Shown in pieces: positions 7,566-16,396 of a stretch of DNA of 37,644 nt. The first letter of the stretch is position 1; each line of letters starts with the position of its first letter. The notes below the pieces were generated by a model. It was not told the DNA's origin. It saw nothing but the letters and a program-made list of their open reading frames with translations, and ran no database searches. Origin of the DNA: Betaproteobacteria bacterium (GTDB lineage Bacteria > Pseudomonadota > Gammaproteobacteria > Burkholderiales > SHXO01); NCBI GenBank assembly GCA_009693245.1, contig SHXO01000021.1, forward strand, positions 1-37,644, in the 5' to 3' direction. The position numbers and the translations under genes are program-made.

Positions 7566-8650
7566 AAGCGGCAGGCTTCCAGCGCCTGCCAGTCGAATTC
7601 GATTCCGTGCCCTGGCCGGTCTGGCGCGATGGCGAAACCTTCGTGGATCTTCAGGGGTTGCGCGATATACCGGTCCAAGCCAAATCCATGGGCCTCTAGA
7701 TAAGATCTATTGGGAGCGGCGGCCAACAGATGCACGGTGACGTCGTGAGCACCGTGGGAAGTCACTGGCAGATTGAAGCCTTCCGCGAGCCGTGCGATTT
7801 TCATGAATCCCGTGACGCCTCCGCACACGGTGACATCGGGTTCGGGAAAGGTGACCGCGCCGGCGCGAATCATCTGCGCGAATTCGTAGAGCGTGTGCAA
7901 ATTCTCTCCGGTGGCGACGGGCACCCCGCCTTCGCGTACTACTCGTGCGTGACCTTCGACGTCGTCGGGAATGGTGGGCTCCTCCAACCAATAAATATCA
8001 TGGGCTTGAAAGGCGCGCGCGGCACGAATGGCCTCGTCGGGAGACCAGCGCATATTGGCATCCACCATCAAGGGAAAATCCGCGCCCAGGTGCGAGCGCA
8101 TGGCCTTCACCCGGGCGGCATCTTCGGATAATGAAGGACGCCCGACTTTCATCTTGATGGCGCGAAAGCCGCGCTTCAAGTTGTCATCCGTTTGTGCAAG
8201 TAGCTGGCCGAGCGTGAAATAAAGATCGATTCCTCCGGCGTAGCAGGGCACCTTCGCGTCATGCCCGCCGAGCAGCGTCCACAACGGCACCCCGAATTTT
8301 CGCGCTTTCAAATCCCACAGGGCGATGTCGATGGCGGCGATAGCCATCGAGGCCGCACCCCCGCGCCCGCCATAATGGGTGGCCCACCACATTTTCCGCC
8401 AAAGAAATTCGATCAGATCCGCGTTCTGGCCCGCCAGCCGGGAGGCGATATCGTGCTCGATGGTGGCGTGAATAGCGTGGCCATTGCAGCCCACGGTGAC
8501 GGTGTATCCCACGCCTTCGGCACCGCTGGCGTCGCGGATGCGTGCGGTGACCAATTCGAAATGGGTCATGTCACCGTGCGTGCTGTCCGATAGGGTGACC
8601 GGCAATTCGATGCGATACAAATCCGTTTTGATGTCTAGAATGGAACTCAC
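7562..8650 (-). CDS. Mandelate racemase/muconate lactonizing enzyme family protein (enolase superfamily)
   Basis: The protein has 362 residues with the full catalytic set of the mandelate racemase subgroup, each position two residues later than in mandelate racemase itself: K166-x-K168 in IKMKVG; metal ligands D197 (VDAN), E223 (LEEP) and E249 (TGEN); the D272/H299 dyad (PDVT and TSHGAHD); and E319 (LEAHG). Members of this subgroup abstract the proton alpha to a carboxylate; many are dehydratases of aldonic or aldaric acids, such as talarate/galactarate. The exact substrate cannot be assigned. The gene is the first of a coupled pair with the MBL-fold hydrolase. No sugar-acid transporter or regulator is adjacent, though an IlvD/Edd dehydratase lies 14 kb away. 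Confidence 0.88.
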   Translation of the reverse strand: MSSILDIKTDLYRIELPVTLSDSTHGDMTHFELVTARIRDASGAEGVGYTVTVGCNGHAIHATIEHDIASRLAGQNADLIEFLWRKMWWATHYGGRGGAASMAIAAIDIALWDLKARKFGVPLWTLLGGHDAKVPCYAGGIDLYFTLGQLLAQTDDNLKRGFRAIKMKVGRPSLSEDAARVKAMRSHLGADFPLMVDANMRWSPDEAIRAARAFQAHDIYWLEEPTIPDDVEGHARVVREGGVPVATGENLHTLYEFAQMIRAGAVTFPEPDVTVCGGVTGFMKIARLAEGFNLPVTSHGAHDVTVHLLAAAPNRSYLEAHGFGLDRYIAQPLKIHEGFAIAPDRPGHGIEFDWQALEACRL

Positions 8651-8687
8651 GATGGCACGTTATGGTTTGGTTGCGGGAGGAGCCGGC

Positions 8688-9122
8688 TTATTTGGATGCT
8701 GGAGCGGTTGCCGGCGGATTGACCGGAAGAGGAGAGGGTGTTTCCTCGATGAGTTTCACCCCCATCACGAAATGACGGGTGTCGCCAAAACAGCTCGAAG
8801 GCAGGCCAACATGTTCCTCGTAATGCAGCGCGGCGCGCTTGCCGATGATGGCGTTGATCTGGCCCGCGACTGCGTCGTCATGAACGGTAAAGAGAAACTT
8901 CTCGGGGATGGAGCCAGGTAGGGAAACCATGGCCATCTCACCCTCCCAGGTCTTGCATAACCATCCCTTCTTGGATAGTTTTTGTACCCAGCCCGCACGC
9001 TCGCCCTCGGAGTAGCTCCACTGAAGCATTATCCAAACGTAAGCGGCAAAAAGCAGTGCGACGGCGGCTAATACGCCATAAAGCAATAAGATGGTGCTCG
9101 CGCCTGCTTGACGGTTTCGCAT
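8688..9122 (-). CDS. Conserved single-pass membrane protein of unknown function
   Basis: The protein has 144 residues with one transmembrane helix at about residues 10-33. A conserved-looking block follows: YSEGERAGWVQKLSKKGWL, then CKTWEGEMAMVSLPG (about residues 37-71), FLFTVHDDAVAG, a small beta-rich stretch, and a Pro/Ala-rich tail. This pattern occurs in short proteobacterial proteins of unknown function; I recognise the family type but no activity. It reads leftward, 37 bases upstream of the enolase-superfamily gene, so the three to four leftward genes could form one unit. It is divergent from the ABC exporter, with about 200 bases between the starts. Confidence 0.7.
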   Translation of the reverse strand: MRNRQAGASTILLLYGVLAAVALLFAAYVWIMLQWSYSEGERAGWVQKLSKKGWLCKTWEGEMAMVSLPGSIPEKFLFTVHDDAVAGQINAIIGKRAALHYEEHVGLPSSCFGDTRHFVMGVKLIEETPSPLPVNPPATAPASK

Positions 9123-9328
9123 GATCGGTTAGGGCCTGTAGTGTTGGACAAGGGACTTCATTATAGGCGGCGTGCCATGGCGTCTTTGCTCGCAATGCCG
9201 CGATGTCACGCGAAATGCCAGTCTTCATGACTTTGGCGATTGTTGGCGCCATTCCTTTAGGCCGCTGCGCCGGCATACGCGCCACCTGGCGGATAGAATC
9301 CAGCCTCACTTCCAATCGATCCCACTTC

Positions 9329-11164
9329 ATGCGCCCTTCCGATAGCGGCCAGCCCCTTACAAGAAAGCGCAACGACTGGAAGACCATTCGCAGTCTGCTG
9401 CCGTATTTGGCGGAGTTCAAAGGCCGCGTGTTTCTTGCCCTCATCTGCCTGGTCGTGGCCAAGCTCGCGAACGTGTCGGTGCCTTTGTTGATGAAAGATA
9501 TCGTGGATCACCTGAGCACCAGGGACGCTGTAGTGTTGCTCCCAGTCGCGCTGCTCGTGGGTTACGGCGTGCTGCGCATGAGTGCCTCGGCTCTAGGGGA
9601 ATTGCGCGACGCTGTATTCGCGAAGGTCACCCAGCGCTCCATCCGCCGGGTGGCCATGAAAGTATTCGAACATCTGCACGCCTTGTCCTTGCGGTTTCAT
9701 CTTGAGCGGCAAACCGGCGGGGTTTCGCGCGATATTGAGCGCGGAAGCCGGGGCATATCATTTCTGCTCAACTTCATGGTGTTCAATATTTTGCCGACCC
9801 TGGTGGAAATCGGCCTGGTGGCGGGCATCCTGATCGCGAAGTACGAATACCGCTTCGCGGTGGTCACCTTCACTACGCTGGCGGCATACGTGGTGTTTAC
9901 GCTGCTGATCACCGAATGGCGCATGGAATTTCGCCGCGCCATGAACGAGAGCGACTCCAAGGCCAATACCAAGGCCATCGATAGCCTGCTCAATTACGAG
10001 ACCGTGAAATATTTCGGCAACGAAGCGTTCGAGGCGAAACGCTACGACCGCGATCTGGAGACTTGGGAAACCGCGGCGGTGCGCAGCCAAACTTCCCTTG
10101 CGGCACTCAATGCCGGGCAGGCGTCCATCATCGCCTTGGGTGTCACCGCCCTCATGGCATTGGCCGCCAACGGGGTGGTTAATGGAACCATGACGCTGGG
10201 CGATCTGGTGCTTGTGAATGCTTTCATGATCCAACTCTACATGCCGCTGAACTTCCTGGGGTTCGTATACCGCGAGATTCGCCACGCCTTGGCCGACATG
10301 GAAAAGATGTTCCGTTTGCTGGACGAGAATCTGGACGTGAGCGACCGTCCCGGCGCGGAAGAGCTTGTGGCGGGTTCGGCCAGCGTGAGCTTCGAGTCGG
10401 TGAGTTTTGGATACGATAGCCGGCGGCAGATCTTGTTCGATGTGAGTTTCGGCATCCCGGCAGGGAAAAGCGTCGCCGTGGTGGGGCACAGCGGCTCTGG
10501 CAAGTCCACGCTTTCGCGGCTGCTGTTTCGTTTCTACGATGTGAACGCTGGGCGCATTGCCATCAACGGCAAGGATATTCGGGATGTCACGCAAAAGAGT
10601 TTGCGCGCAAGCCTCGGCATCGTTCCGCAAGACACGGTGCTCTTCAATGACTCGATTTTCTACAACATCGCCTATGGGAAACCCGAGGCAGGGAAAGATG
10701 AAGTGATCGCGGCGGCGCAGGCCGCGCATATCCACGAGTTCATTCAAAAACTGCCCGATGGCTATGACACCAATGTGGGCGAGCGCGGCCTTAAGCTTTC
10801 CGGCGGCGAGAAGCAGCGTGTGGCCATTGCACGCGCGATTCTCAAGGGACCCAATATTTACGTTTTCGACGAGGCAACCTCGGCGTTGGATTCAAAGTCC
10901 GAGCAAGCCATTCAAGAAGAGTTGCATCGCATCAAGCGCGAGCGCACCACCCTGGTGATCGCCCACCGCCTCTCCACGGTTGTGGATTGCGATCAAATCC
11001 TGGTCATGGACCAAGGCCGCATCATCGAACGGGGGAGTCACGATGAATTACTCGCGCAAAATGGGGTGTACGCGCAGATGTGGGCACTCCAGCAGCGCGA
11101 AGAGACGAAAGACGGCGAGGGCTCCGTGATCTTGAAATTTAGCGCGCTGGCAGGATCAAGCTGA
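9329..11164 (+). CDS. ABC transporter, fused permease/ATPase (ATM1/MsbA-type exporter)
   Basis: The protein has 611 residues from the ATG at 9329; upstream in-frame codons do not look coding. The N-terminal half (about residues 20-310) is a six-helix type IV exporter domain with the sequences TKAIDSLLNYETVKYFGNE and LNFLGFVYREIRHALADMEKMF. These are diagnostic of the ATM1/HMT1 heavy-metal or glutathione-conjugate exporter branch. The C-terminal half is the nucleotide-binding domain with Walker A GHSGSGKST, signature LSGGEKQR, Walker B IYVFDEATSALD and the H-loop AHRLSTV. It would work as a homodimer in the inner membrane. Bacterial ATM1-type exporters move glutathione-linked or metal complexes; the substrate here is inferred. 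It stands alone and is followed by a 325-base gap. Confidence 0.88.
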   Translation: MRPSDSGQPLTRKRNDWKTIRSLLPYLAEFKGRVFLALICLVVAKLANVSVPLLMKDIVDHLSTRDAVVLLPVALLVGYGVLRMSASALGELRDAVFAKVTQRSIRRVAMKVFEHLHALSLRFHLERQTGGVSRDIERGSRGISFLLNFMVFNILPTLVEIGLVAGILIAKYEYRFAVVTFTTLAAYVVFTLLITEWRMEFRRAMNESDSKANTKAIDSLLNYETVKYFGNEAFEAKRYDRDLETWETAAVRSQTSLAALNAGQASIIALGVTALMALAANGVVNGTMTLGDLVLVNAFMIQLYMPLNFLGFVYREIRHALADMEKMFRLLDENLDVSDRPGAEELVAGSASVSFESVSFGYDSRRQILFDVSFGIPAGKSVAVVGHSGSGKSTLSRLLFRFYDVNAGRIAINGKDIRDVTQKSLRASLGIVPQDTVLFNDSIFYNIAYGKPEAGKDEVIAAAQAAHIHEFIQKLPDGYDTNVGERGLKLSGGEKQRVAIARAILKGPNIYVFDEATSALDSKSEQAIQEELHRIKRERTTLVIAHRLSTVVDCDQILVMDQGRIIERGSHDELLAQNGVYAQMWALQQREETKDGEGSVILKFSALAGSS

Positions 11165-11489
11165 GCGGGGTATTGCCGACAATCTTTAACCTAGAAGGCG
11201 AGCGGCCTGCGAAGGGGTGCCGAGATACCGGCGTTATTGCGCGCGCCAAGAAGTTTTGGGCGGTTTGTCGGGGGCTGGATACTTTTGCGCTGGTACAAGT
11301 GTTAATTCATTTAAGTTCGTTGCCTTACTACCTGATTTTTGGTACTTTCTGACCTAGGTTGTTAGACTTTAACTAGCCTCGTAATTGGCTCTAAACCGGT
11401 ATGTGAGATGTATAAAGACCGTTTTTGTCAAGCGGCACAATAGTGGCTACAGGTGTTCGGCTCGTTAGAAGGATGAACTCGAGGAATAT
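11165..11489. other. Intergenic region between ABC exporter and pbpG
   Basis: This is 325 bases without a credible reading frame. The middle (about 11290-11440) is markedly richer in A/T than the flanking genes, as expected of a promoter region for pbpG. No strong hairpin with a T-run is visible after the ABC gene, and no repeat or mobile-element relic is evident. A GAGGA sequence just before the ATG at 11490 is a good ribosome binding site. Confidence 0.6.
11425..11453 (+). promoter_or_regulatory. Possible sigma-70 promoter for pbpG
   Basis: TTGTCA (five of six matches to the -35 consensus) is followed after 17 bases by TACAGG, a weak -10. It lies about 36 bases before the pbpG start. An alternative weaker pair is TTGCCT-17-TACTTT at 11320-11348. 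Both are guesses from consensus matching, and neither is strong. Confidence 0.25.
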
Positions 11490-12506
11490 ATGCCGAGGAA
11501 GTGTTTAGCGAAGAAGTTGTTCTGGGCTGCGGCTCTTTCGGCCGCCGTGCCCGCCCACGCAGATACATTTGATTCCATCATGGCGGTGGTCACACCCGTC
11601 GTCGATCCCGCCAAGACTCTCTTGGCACCTGAACCCACCCATCAGCCGCCCTCCATCCTCCCGCTAACGGGAGAATACAGGCCGGCAGCGTTCCAAGCCC
11701 ACGATGGCGTTGCTATGGTGCGGCGCGGAAATTTGCGACTCGCTTCCTCTGCTGCCCTGGTCATCGATCAAGACAAGGGGCAATTACTGTACGCCAAGAA
11801 TACCAACGCTATCCAGCCCATCGCGTCCATCACAAAGTTGATGACCGCCATGGTGGTATTGGATGCCGGTTTGCAACTCGACCAGGAAATCCGCATCGGG
11901 TATGAGGATGTGGATACCCTGAAGGGCACGCGCTCTCGCCTCCAAGTGGGCACCATCCTGCCCCGTAGGGAGTTGCTGAAGCTGGCCCTGATGGCGTCGG
12001 AGAATCGCGCCGCGGCGGCCCTCGGACGAGTCTACCCCGGTGGCCAGTTCGCGTTCGTGGAAGCCATGAATAGAAAGGCAGCCGCCCTCGGGATGCGCGA
12101 CACCCAGTTTCTCGATGCATCCGGCCTGAATCCCGGTAATGTTTCCACCGCGCAAGATCTCGCCATACTGGTGAATTCTAGCTTTCAGTATCCGTTGATT
12201 CGCCACTTCACCACATCGGAGTCCACGGAAGTGGAAATGGAGTCCCGCAAGCGGCACCGCATGGTGGCGTTCCGTAATTCGAATAGTTTAGTGCGCGCAG
12301 GTAGCTGGGATATCGGATTGTCCAAGACCGGCTACATCTCCGAGGCGGGGCGTTGCCTAGTCATGCAGGCCACCATCGCGACCCGTCCCGTGATCATCGT
12401 GCTACTCGATTCCTGGGGCAAGATGACGCGTGTCGGCGATGCTAACCGTATCAAACGCTGGCTAGAAGGTGCGCCGGCCCGGGGATTCCGCAACCGAATC
12501 GGATAA
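11490..12506 (+). CDS. pbpG: D-alanyl-D-alanine endopeptidase (PBP7 type)
   Basis: This 338-residue low-molecular-mass penicillin-binding protein belongs to the S11 family. A signal peptide occupies about residues 1-24 (cleavage after A-H-A). The three active-site motifs are S113-I-T-K116 (S-x-x-K), S170-E-N172 (S-x-N) and K279-T-G281. There is no C-terminal beta-sandwich or amphipathic anchor of the PBP5 type; the protein ends soon after the transpeptidase fold, which fits PbpG (PBP7), an endopeptidase that cuts DD-crosslinks in periplasmic peptidoglycan. A Pro-rich linker (about residues 35-60) precedes the domain. The ATG has the Shine-Dalgarno GAGGA. It appears to be a single-gene unit, with a long upstream region and an intrinsic terminator right after it. 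Confidence 0.88.
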   Translation: MPRKCLAKKLFWAAALSAAVPAHADTFDSIMAVVTPVVDPAKTLLAPEPTHQPPSILPLTGEYRPAAFQAHDGVAMVRRGNLRLASSAALVIDQDKGQLLYAKNTNAIQPIASITKLMTAMVVLDAGLQLDQEIRIGYEDVDTLKGTRSRLQVGTILPRRELLKLALMASENRAAAALGRVYPGGQFAFVEAMNRKAAALGMRDTQFLDASGLNPGNVSTAQDLAILVNSSFQYPLIRHFTTSESTEVEMESRKRHRMVAFRNSNSLVRAGSWDIGLSKTGYISEAGRCLVMQATIATRPVIIVLLDSWGKMTRVGDANRIKRWLEGAPARGFRNRIG

Positions 12507-12524
12507 GCCGGGCTTCCACCCACC

Positions 12525-12556
12525 AATCGCGGCGCAAGGCCGCGATTGATTTTGTC
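12525..12556 (+). terminator. Intrinsic terminator after pbpG
   Basis: A perfect nine-base-pair stem (AATCGCGGC / GCCGCGATT) with the loop GCAAG is followed by GATTTTGTCCTTT. It begins 18 bases after the pbpG stop. The T-run is short and interrupted, but the stem is strong and well placed. Confidence 0.75.
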
Positions 12557-12719
12557 CTTTGCCTTCTGCTAGCCTGCGCTGTCGCCGAGTCTCCGTGAGG
12601 GGACGGTAGGCGATTATCCCCGCGTCCCCATGTTTGTTCCCGGAAGTGTGCTTTTGCCTGGAGCCGTTGGTAACAGTGGCGCTACAGCATGCAAGCACCT
12701 AATATTTTCCGAAAATGAT

Positions 12720-13448
12720 ATGAAAGTTGGACTCTTCGTTACCTGCCTCGCCGATCTGATGCGGCCAAGTATCGGGTTTGCCGCATTGAAGCTGCTGGAG
12801 CCGGCCGGGTATGAAGTTGTGGTGCCGCGCGCCCAGACTTGCTGTGGACAGCCGGGCTACAACTCTGGCGACCGGGCGAGCGCGCAAGCCATTGCGCGCA
12901 AAGTATTGCGGGAATTTCAGGGCTGCGAGTACATCGTGGTCCCCTCCGGTTCCTGCGGCGGAATGATCAAGGCGCACTACCCCGAGTTGCTGGGCGATTT
13001 TCCGGAATTGGCCAAGGACGTGGAGGATTTTGCCGGCCGCACTTATGAACTCACGGATTTTTTGCTGAACGTGGCGAAGATTGCCAATGTTCCGGGTAGC
13101 TTCAAAGGAACAGTTACCTACCACGACTCCTGCTCCGGCTTGCGTGAGTTGGGTGTGAAGAAACAACCGCGCGCCTTATTGGCGAAGATGCCCGGCGTGG
13201 CTCTCAAGGAGATGAGTACGCCAGAGCAATGTTGCGGTTTTGGGGGTACCTTCGCGGTGAAGTATGGTGCGATCTCCGCGCGCATTGCCGATCAAAAATG
13301 CGATGACGTATGCGCCACTGGAGCGGGTGCCCTTGTTCTGGGCGATCTGGGATGCATGCTCAACATCGAAGGCCGCCTGCGCCGGCGCGGGGACCAAAGT
13401 ACCAAGGTGTGGCATATCGCCGAGGTACTGGCTGGGATGACGGACTGA
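12720..13448 (+). CDS. lutA: L-lactate utilisation protein LutA (Cys-rich Fe-S oxidoreductase subunit)
   Basis: The protein has 242 residues from the ATG at 12720, which begins the conserved MKVGLFVTCLADLM; a longer in-frame reading has no family resemblance. It holds two copies of the Cys-rich CCG domain: TCCGQPGYNSGDR near residue 40 with G-S-C-G-G about 40 residues later, and HDSCSGLRELG with QCCGFGGTFAVKY in the second half. These cysteines bind an iron-sulfur cluster as in heterodisulfide reductase subunit B-like proteins. LutA works with LutB and LutC to oxidise L-lactate to pyruvate. lutB starts two bases after its stop, giving the classic lutABC order. No lutR regulator or lactate permease is adjacent. 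It lies 213 bases after pbpG, beyond the terminator, so it probably has its own promoter. Confidence 0.9.
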   Translation: MKVGLFVTCLADLMRPSIGFAALKLLEPAGYEVVVPRAQTCCGQPGYNSGDRASAQAIARKVLREFQGCEYIVVPSGSCGGMIKAHYPELLGDFPELAKDVEDFAGRTYELTDFLLNVAKIANVPGSFKGTVTYHDSCSGLRELGVKKQPRALLAKMPGVALKEMSTPEQCCGFGGTFAVKYGAISARIADQKCDDVCATGAGALVLGDLGCMLNIEGRLRRRGDQSTKVWHIAEVLAGMTD

Positions 13449-13450
13449 GC

Positions 13451-14851
13451 ATGCAAATCACTTCGCAAAACTTCAAAGCAGTTGCGGCCGCCAAATTGGG
13501 TGACGCGAATTTGCGAAAATCCATGGCTGGCTTGCGCGACAGGATGGTGGAGGGCCGTGCCAAGGCCGCTGCCGAGGTAGGAAATTTCGAGGAAATGCGA
13601 GAGGCGGGAAAGCGCGTGCGCGATCACGCGCTAGCGCATTTGGACCTGTACCTCGAGACCTTCGAGCGCAATGCCATTGCACAAGGCACGAAAGTGCACT
13701 GGGCGGAAAACTCGCGAGAGATGAACGAGTTGGTGCTGAATATCGCGCGGCAAACCAAGATCCGTAAAGTCATCAAATCGAAATCCATGCTGGGCGAGGA
13801 AAGCGGTCTCAACCGTTTCCTCATGGATGCCGGGATCGAGGTGCGAGAGACCGATCTGGGCGAGTACATCCTCGAGCAATCGGGAGACACGCCCTCCCAC
13901 ATCATCGCCCCCGCCGTGCATAAGACGCGCGAAGAAGTCTCCGATCTATTTCACGAGAAGCACAAGCTGCCGCGCAAGACCGATATCGCCGAAATGACGC
14001 GCGAGGCGCGCATGGTATTACGCCCGCACTTCCTGGACGCCGGAATGGGCATTACAGGCGCCAACTTTCTGGTGGCGGACACGGGCACGACGGTAATCGT
14101 GACCAACGAGGGCAATGGCCGCATGACCACCACCATGCCGCGAGTGCACGTGGCCATCGCGGGCATCGAAAAAGTGGTGCCCACGCTGGAAGACGTTAGC
14201 CTCTTGCTGAGATTGCTGACGCGCTCCGCGACCGCTCAGACCATCAGCAATTACCTGTCTTTCGCCACGGGGCCAAAACGCCAGGCTGACCCGGACGGTC
14301 CGGAGGAATTCCACATCGTCCTCGTGGACGCGGGGCGAAGCCGTGTACTGGGTTCCGAACTGCGCGAAGCGTTGCGCTGCATTCGTTGCGGGGCTTGCAT
14401 GAATCACTGTCCCGTGTACCAAAACATCGGCGGACATCCCTATGGCTGGGTTTATCCTGGCCCCATCGGATCCGTGTTGACACCGGCCTATGCGGGACTG
14501 GAAAAGGCCATCGATCTGCCCAATGCCGCTACGCTGTGTAATCAGTGCGGCGTGGTGTGCCCGGTGAAAATCCCGTTGCCCGATCTCATGCGCAAACTGC
14601 GCGAGCAACAAGTGGAGAAAGGCTTGCGCCCGTGGCAGGAACGCTTGGGGCTCAAGCTGTGGACCTACGCCGCAATGCGCCCGCGTTTGTATGCGCTATT
14701 AACCCAATTCGCCGCGCGCCTAGGCAAGTGGATAGGCGGCGAGACCAAATTGCTGCACCGTCTGCCAGGCGGCGCATGGACACAGGACCGTGACCTCCCA
14801 GCCCCGCAAGGAAAAACCTTCCGCGAACTCTACGCCGGGCGTAAGCCGTGA
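13451..14851 (+). CDS. lutB: L-lactate utilisation Fe-S protein LutB
   Basis: The protein has 466 residues. An N-terminal LUD-type domain (about residues 65-290, with NFLVADTGTTVIVTNEGNGR) is followed by a ferredoxin-like part with C310-x2-C313-x2-C316-x3-C320-P and C363-x2-C366-x3-C370-P, ligands for two [4Fe-4S] clusters. A C-terminal helical domain ends in F-R-E-L-Y-A, as is usual in LutB/LldF. It passes electrons during L-lactate oxidation together with LutA and LutC at the inner face of the membrane. The ATG at 13451 follows the lutA stop by two bases; upstream in-frame codons overlap lutA and are not family-like. The stop overlaps the lutC start. Confidence 0.92.
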   Translation: MQITSQNFKAVAAAKLGDANLRKSMAGLRDRMVEGRAKAAAEVGNFEEMREAGKRVRDHALAHLDLYLETFERNAIAQGTKVHWAENSREMNELVLNIARQTKIRKVIKSKSMLGEESGLNRFLMDAGIEVRETDLGEYILEQSGDTPSHIIAPAVHKTREEVSDLFHEKHKLPRKTDIAEMTREARMVLRPHFLDAGMGITGANFLVADTGTTVIVTNEGNGRMTTTMPRVHVAIAGIEKVVPTLEDVSLLLRLLTRSATAQTISNYLSFATGPKRQADPDGPEEFHIVLVDAGRSRVLGSELREALRCIRCGACMNHCPVYQNIGGHPYGWVYPGPIGSVLTPAYAGLEKAIDLPNAATLCNQCGVVCPVKIPLPDLMRKLREQQVEKGLRPWQERLGLKLWTYAAMRPRLYALLTQFAARLGKWIGGETKLLHRLPGGAWTQDRDLPAPQGKTFRELYAGRKP

Positions 14852-15492
14852 GCGCTAGGGAAAACATTCTGCGTCGTGTACGTTCCGCGCTGGAAGTTTC
14901 CTCCGCTTCACAAGCTCGCCGTGCCCAGGACGTCCATGCCATGCTGTCGGGCCATGCACGCGCTCCCATGCCGCAAATGGATTGGGACTTGATAGAACGG
15001 TTCAAGGAACGCTGCATCGAATTGTCCAGCACCGTGGATGAGGCCGCTTCCCTGGACGAGGTTCCCCGCGCCGTGGCGAAGTATGTGCAATCCAATGCCC
15101 TTCCCCCGGCAGCGTGTTGTTGGCAAGCTTATGCGGGCTTGCCCTGGAAAGAATCTGGTCTTGATGCCGCATTTCGCCCCGCCAATGCGGATGACAAGAC
15201 AGGTATCACCGGCTGCTATTGCGCCATCGCTGAAACCGGCACGTTGATGACGCTATCGGGCGAGGCATCACCGCTCACCAATAGTTTGCTGCCAGATACG
15301 CATGTGGCCATTGTTCCTCGGGCCCGCATCGTCCGTTCGATGGAAGATGCGTGGGACTTACTGCGCGGCGAGCACGGAAAAATGCCGAGGCAGGTGTCCT
15401 TCATATCGGGCCCCTCGCGAACCGCGGACATCGAGATGACCATGGTCCTGGGCATCCATGGGCCCTACCGCGTGCATATCATCCTGGTTTAA
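14848..15492 (+). CDS. lutC: L-lactate utilisation protein LutC (LUD domain)
   Basis: This 214-residue LUD-domain protein opens with S-A-R-E-N-I-L-R-R-V-R-S-A-L, the usual N terminus of LutC/YkgG. Its core holds GITGCYCAIAETGTLMTLSG and then LLPDTHVAIVPRARIV, matching the conserved A-E-T-G-T and P-x-x-H segments of the family; the end, GPSRTADIEMTMVLGIHGP, is diagnostic. It is the third subunit of the LutABC L-lactate oxidation complex. The start is a GTG overlapping the lutB TGA (GTGA), so the pair is translationally coupled. It ends 12 bases from the convergent SDR gene. Confidence 0.92.
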   Translation: MSARENILRRVRSALEVSSASQARRAQDVHAMLSGHARAPMPQMDWDLIERFKERCIELSSTVDEAASLDEVPRAVAKYVQSNALPPAACCWQAYAGLPWKESGLDAAFRPANADDKTGITGCYCAIAETGTLMTLSGEASPLTNSLLPDTHVAIVPRARIVRSMEDAWDLLRGEHGKMPRQVSFISGPSRTADIEMTMVLGIHGPYRVHIILV

Positions 15493-15504
15493 GTATCCAC
15501 ATCT

Positions 15505-16359
15505 TTACGAGCGTGGCTTGAAAGTATCCGTGGGGCGGCGGTCTTCGAGAATGTCCTTCATGCGCACTTCGATGGCGCCTTTGATCTTTTCATGAGTCAG
15601 GATGTAAAAGCGGTTGTCGCGCACGCCCTCGAATACCTTATCCGCGACTTGTTCCGCGGAGATGCGGCCCGATTGCACCGCGTGGCGCATCTGTTCCTCC
15701 CTGGCAATCTCGTCCGCGGATCTTTCCCTTGGCGGATTCTTTAGCCCCTCGGGGCGGTTGCGTTCGCTATCCGATATTCCGGTGGGTACGTAGGCTGGGC
15801 ACAGCACCGAAACGCCGATATGCGGACCCGTCTTGCTCAGGTCTTGATAGAGGCATTCGCTGAGGGTCACCACGGCGTGCTTGGACACGCAGTAAATCGC
15901 CATGCCTGGCGGTGACAGGAGGCCGGCGACGGAGGCGGTATTCACGATATGGCAAGGCCCGGCTTGCTTGAGCATGCGCGGCACGAAGCTGCGCAGCCCA
16001 TGGATCACGCCCCATACATTCACGCCCAGGCACCACTCCCAGTCGGCAACCGTACTCTCCCAGGCCAAGCCTCCGGGCGCCACTCCCGAGTTATTGCATA
16101 GGATGTGCGCGCCGCCGTAGGTGTCATAGGCGTGCAGCGCCAGCGCTTCGATATCCTGGGCTTTGGAGACATCGGTCTTGATACCGGTGGCCCTGGTGCC
16201 TTGAGCCACAAACTCCGCGATGGCCTTTTTAAGAGGCATCTCCTCGATATCCGCCAGCACGAGCTTCATTCCCTCGCGAGCGAAACGGCGCGCCATGGCG
16301 AGTCCGAGGCCGCTGGCGCCTCCGGTTATTACCGCGACTTTGTTTTTGAAGGTTTCCAC
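15505..16359 (-). CDS. SDR-family NAD(P)-dependent oxidoreductase
   Basis: The protein has 284 residues from the GTG at 16359, which opens the conserved V-E-T-F-K-N-K-V-A-V-I-T-G-G; the only longer in-frame start lies inside the divergent neighbour. It is a classical short-chain dehydrogenase: cofactor motif TGGASGLG (residues 12-19), NNSG in place of NNAG (about 89-92), and catalytic N114, S143, Y156 and K160 (Y-C-V-S-K). The Asp at the end of beta-2 (LADIEE) suggests preference for NAD(H). A C-terminal extension holds a Glu/Arg-rich segment (about residues 205-235). The gene is divergent from the kinase/acyl-CoA operon and could share its regulation through the palindrome between them. The substrate is unknown; a hydroxyacyl or alcohol substrate would fit the neighbourhood. 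Confidence 0.87.
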   Translation of the reverse strand: METFKNKVAVITGGASGLGLAMARRFAREGMKLVLADIEEMPLKKAIAEFVAQGTRATGIKTDVSKAQDIEALALHAYDTYGGAHILCNNSGVAPGGLAWESTVADWEWCLGVNVWGVIHGLRSFVPRMLKQAGPCHIVNTASVAGLLSPPGMAIYCVSKHAVVTLSECLYQDLSKTGPHIGVSVLCPAYVPTGISDSERNRPEGLKNPPRERSADEIAREEQMRHAVQSGRISAEQVADKVFEGVRDNRFYILTHEKIKGAIEVRMKDILEDRRPTDTFKPRS

Positions 16360-16396
16360 GATGGAGTCCGGAAGGGTGAAGGGATACCAGATTCTA

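Noticed and set aside
9758-10747. A 329-codon minus-strand frame opposite the ABC exporter
   Set aside because: It overlaps both domains of a clearly real ABC protein and shows no family features or ribosome binding site.
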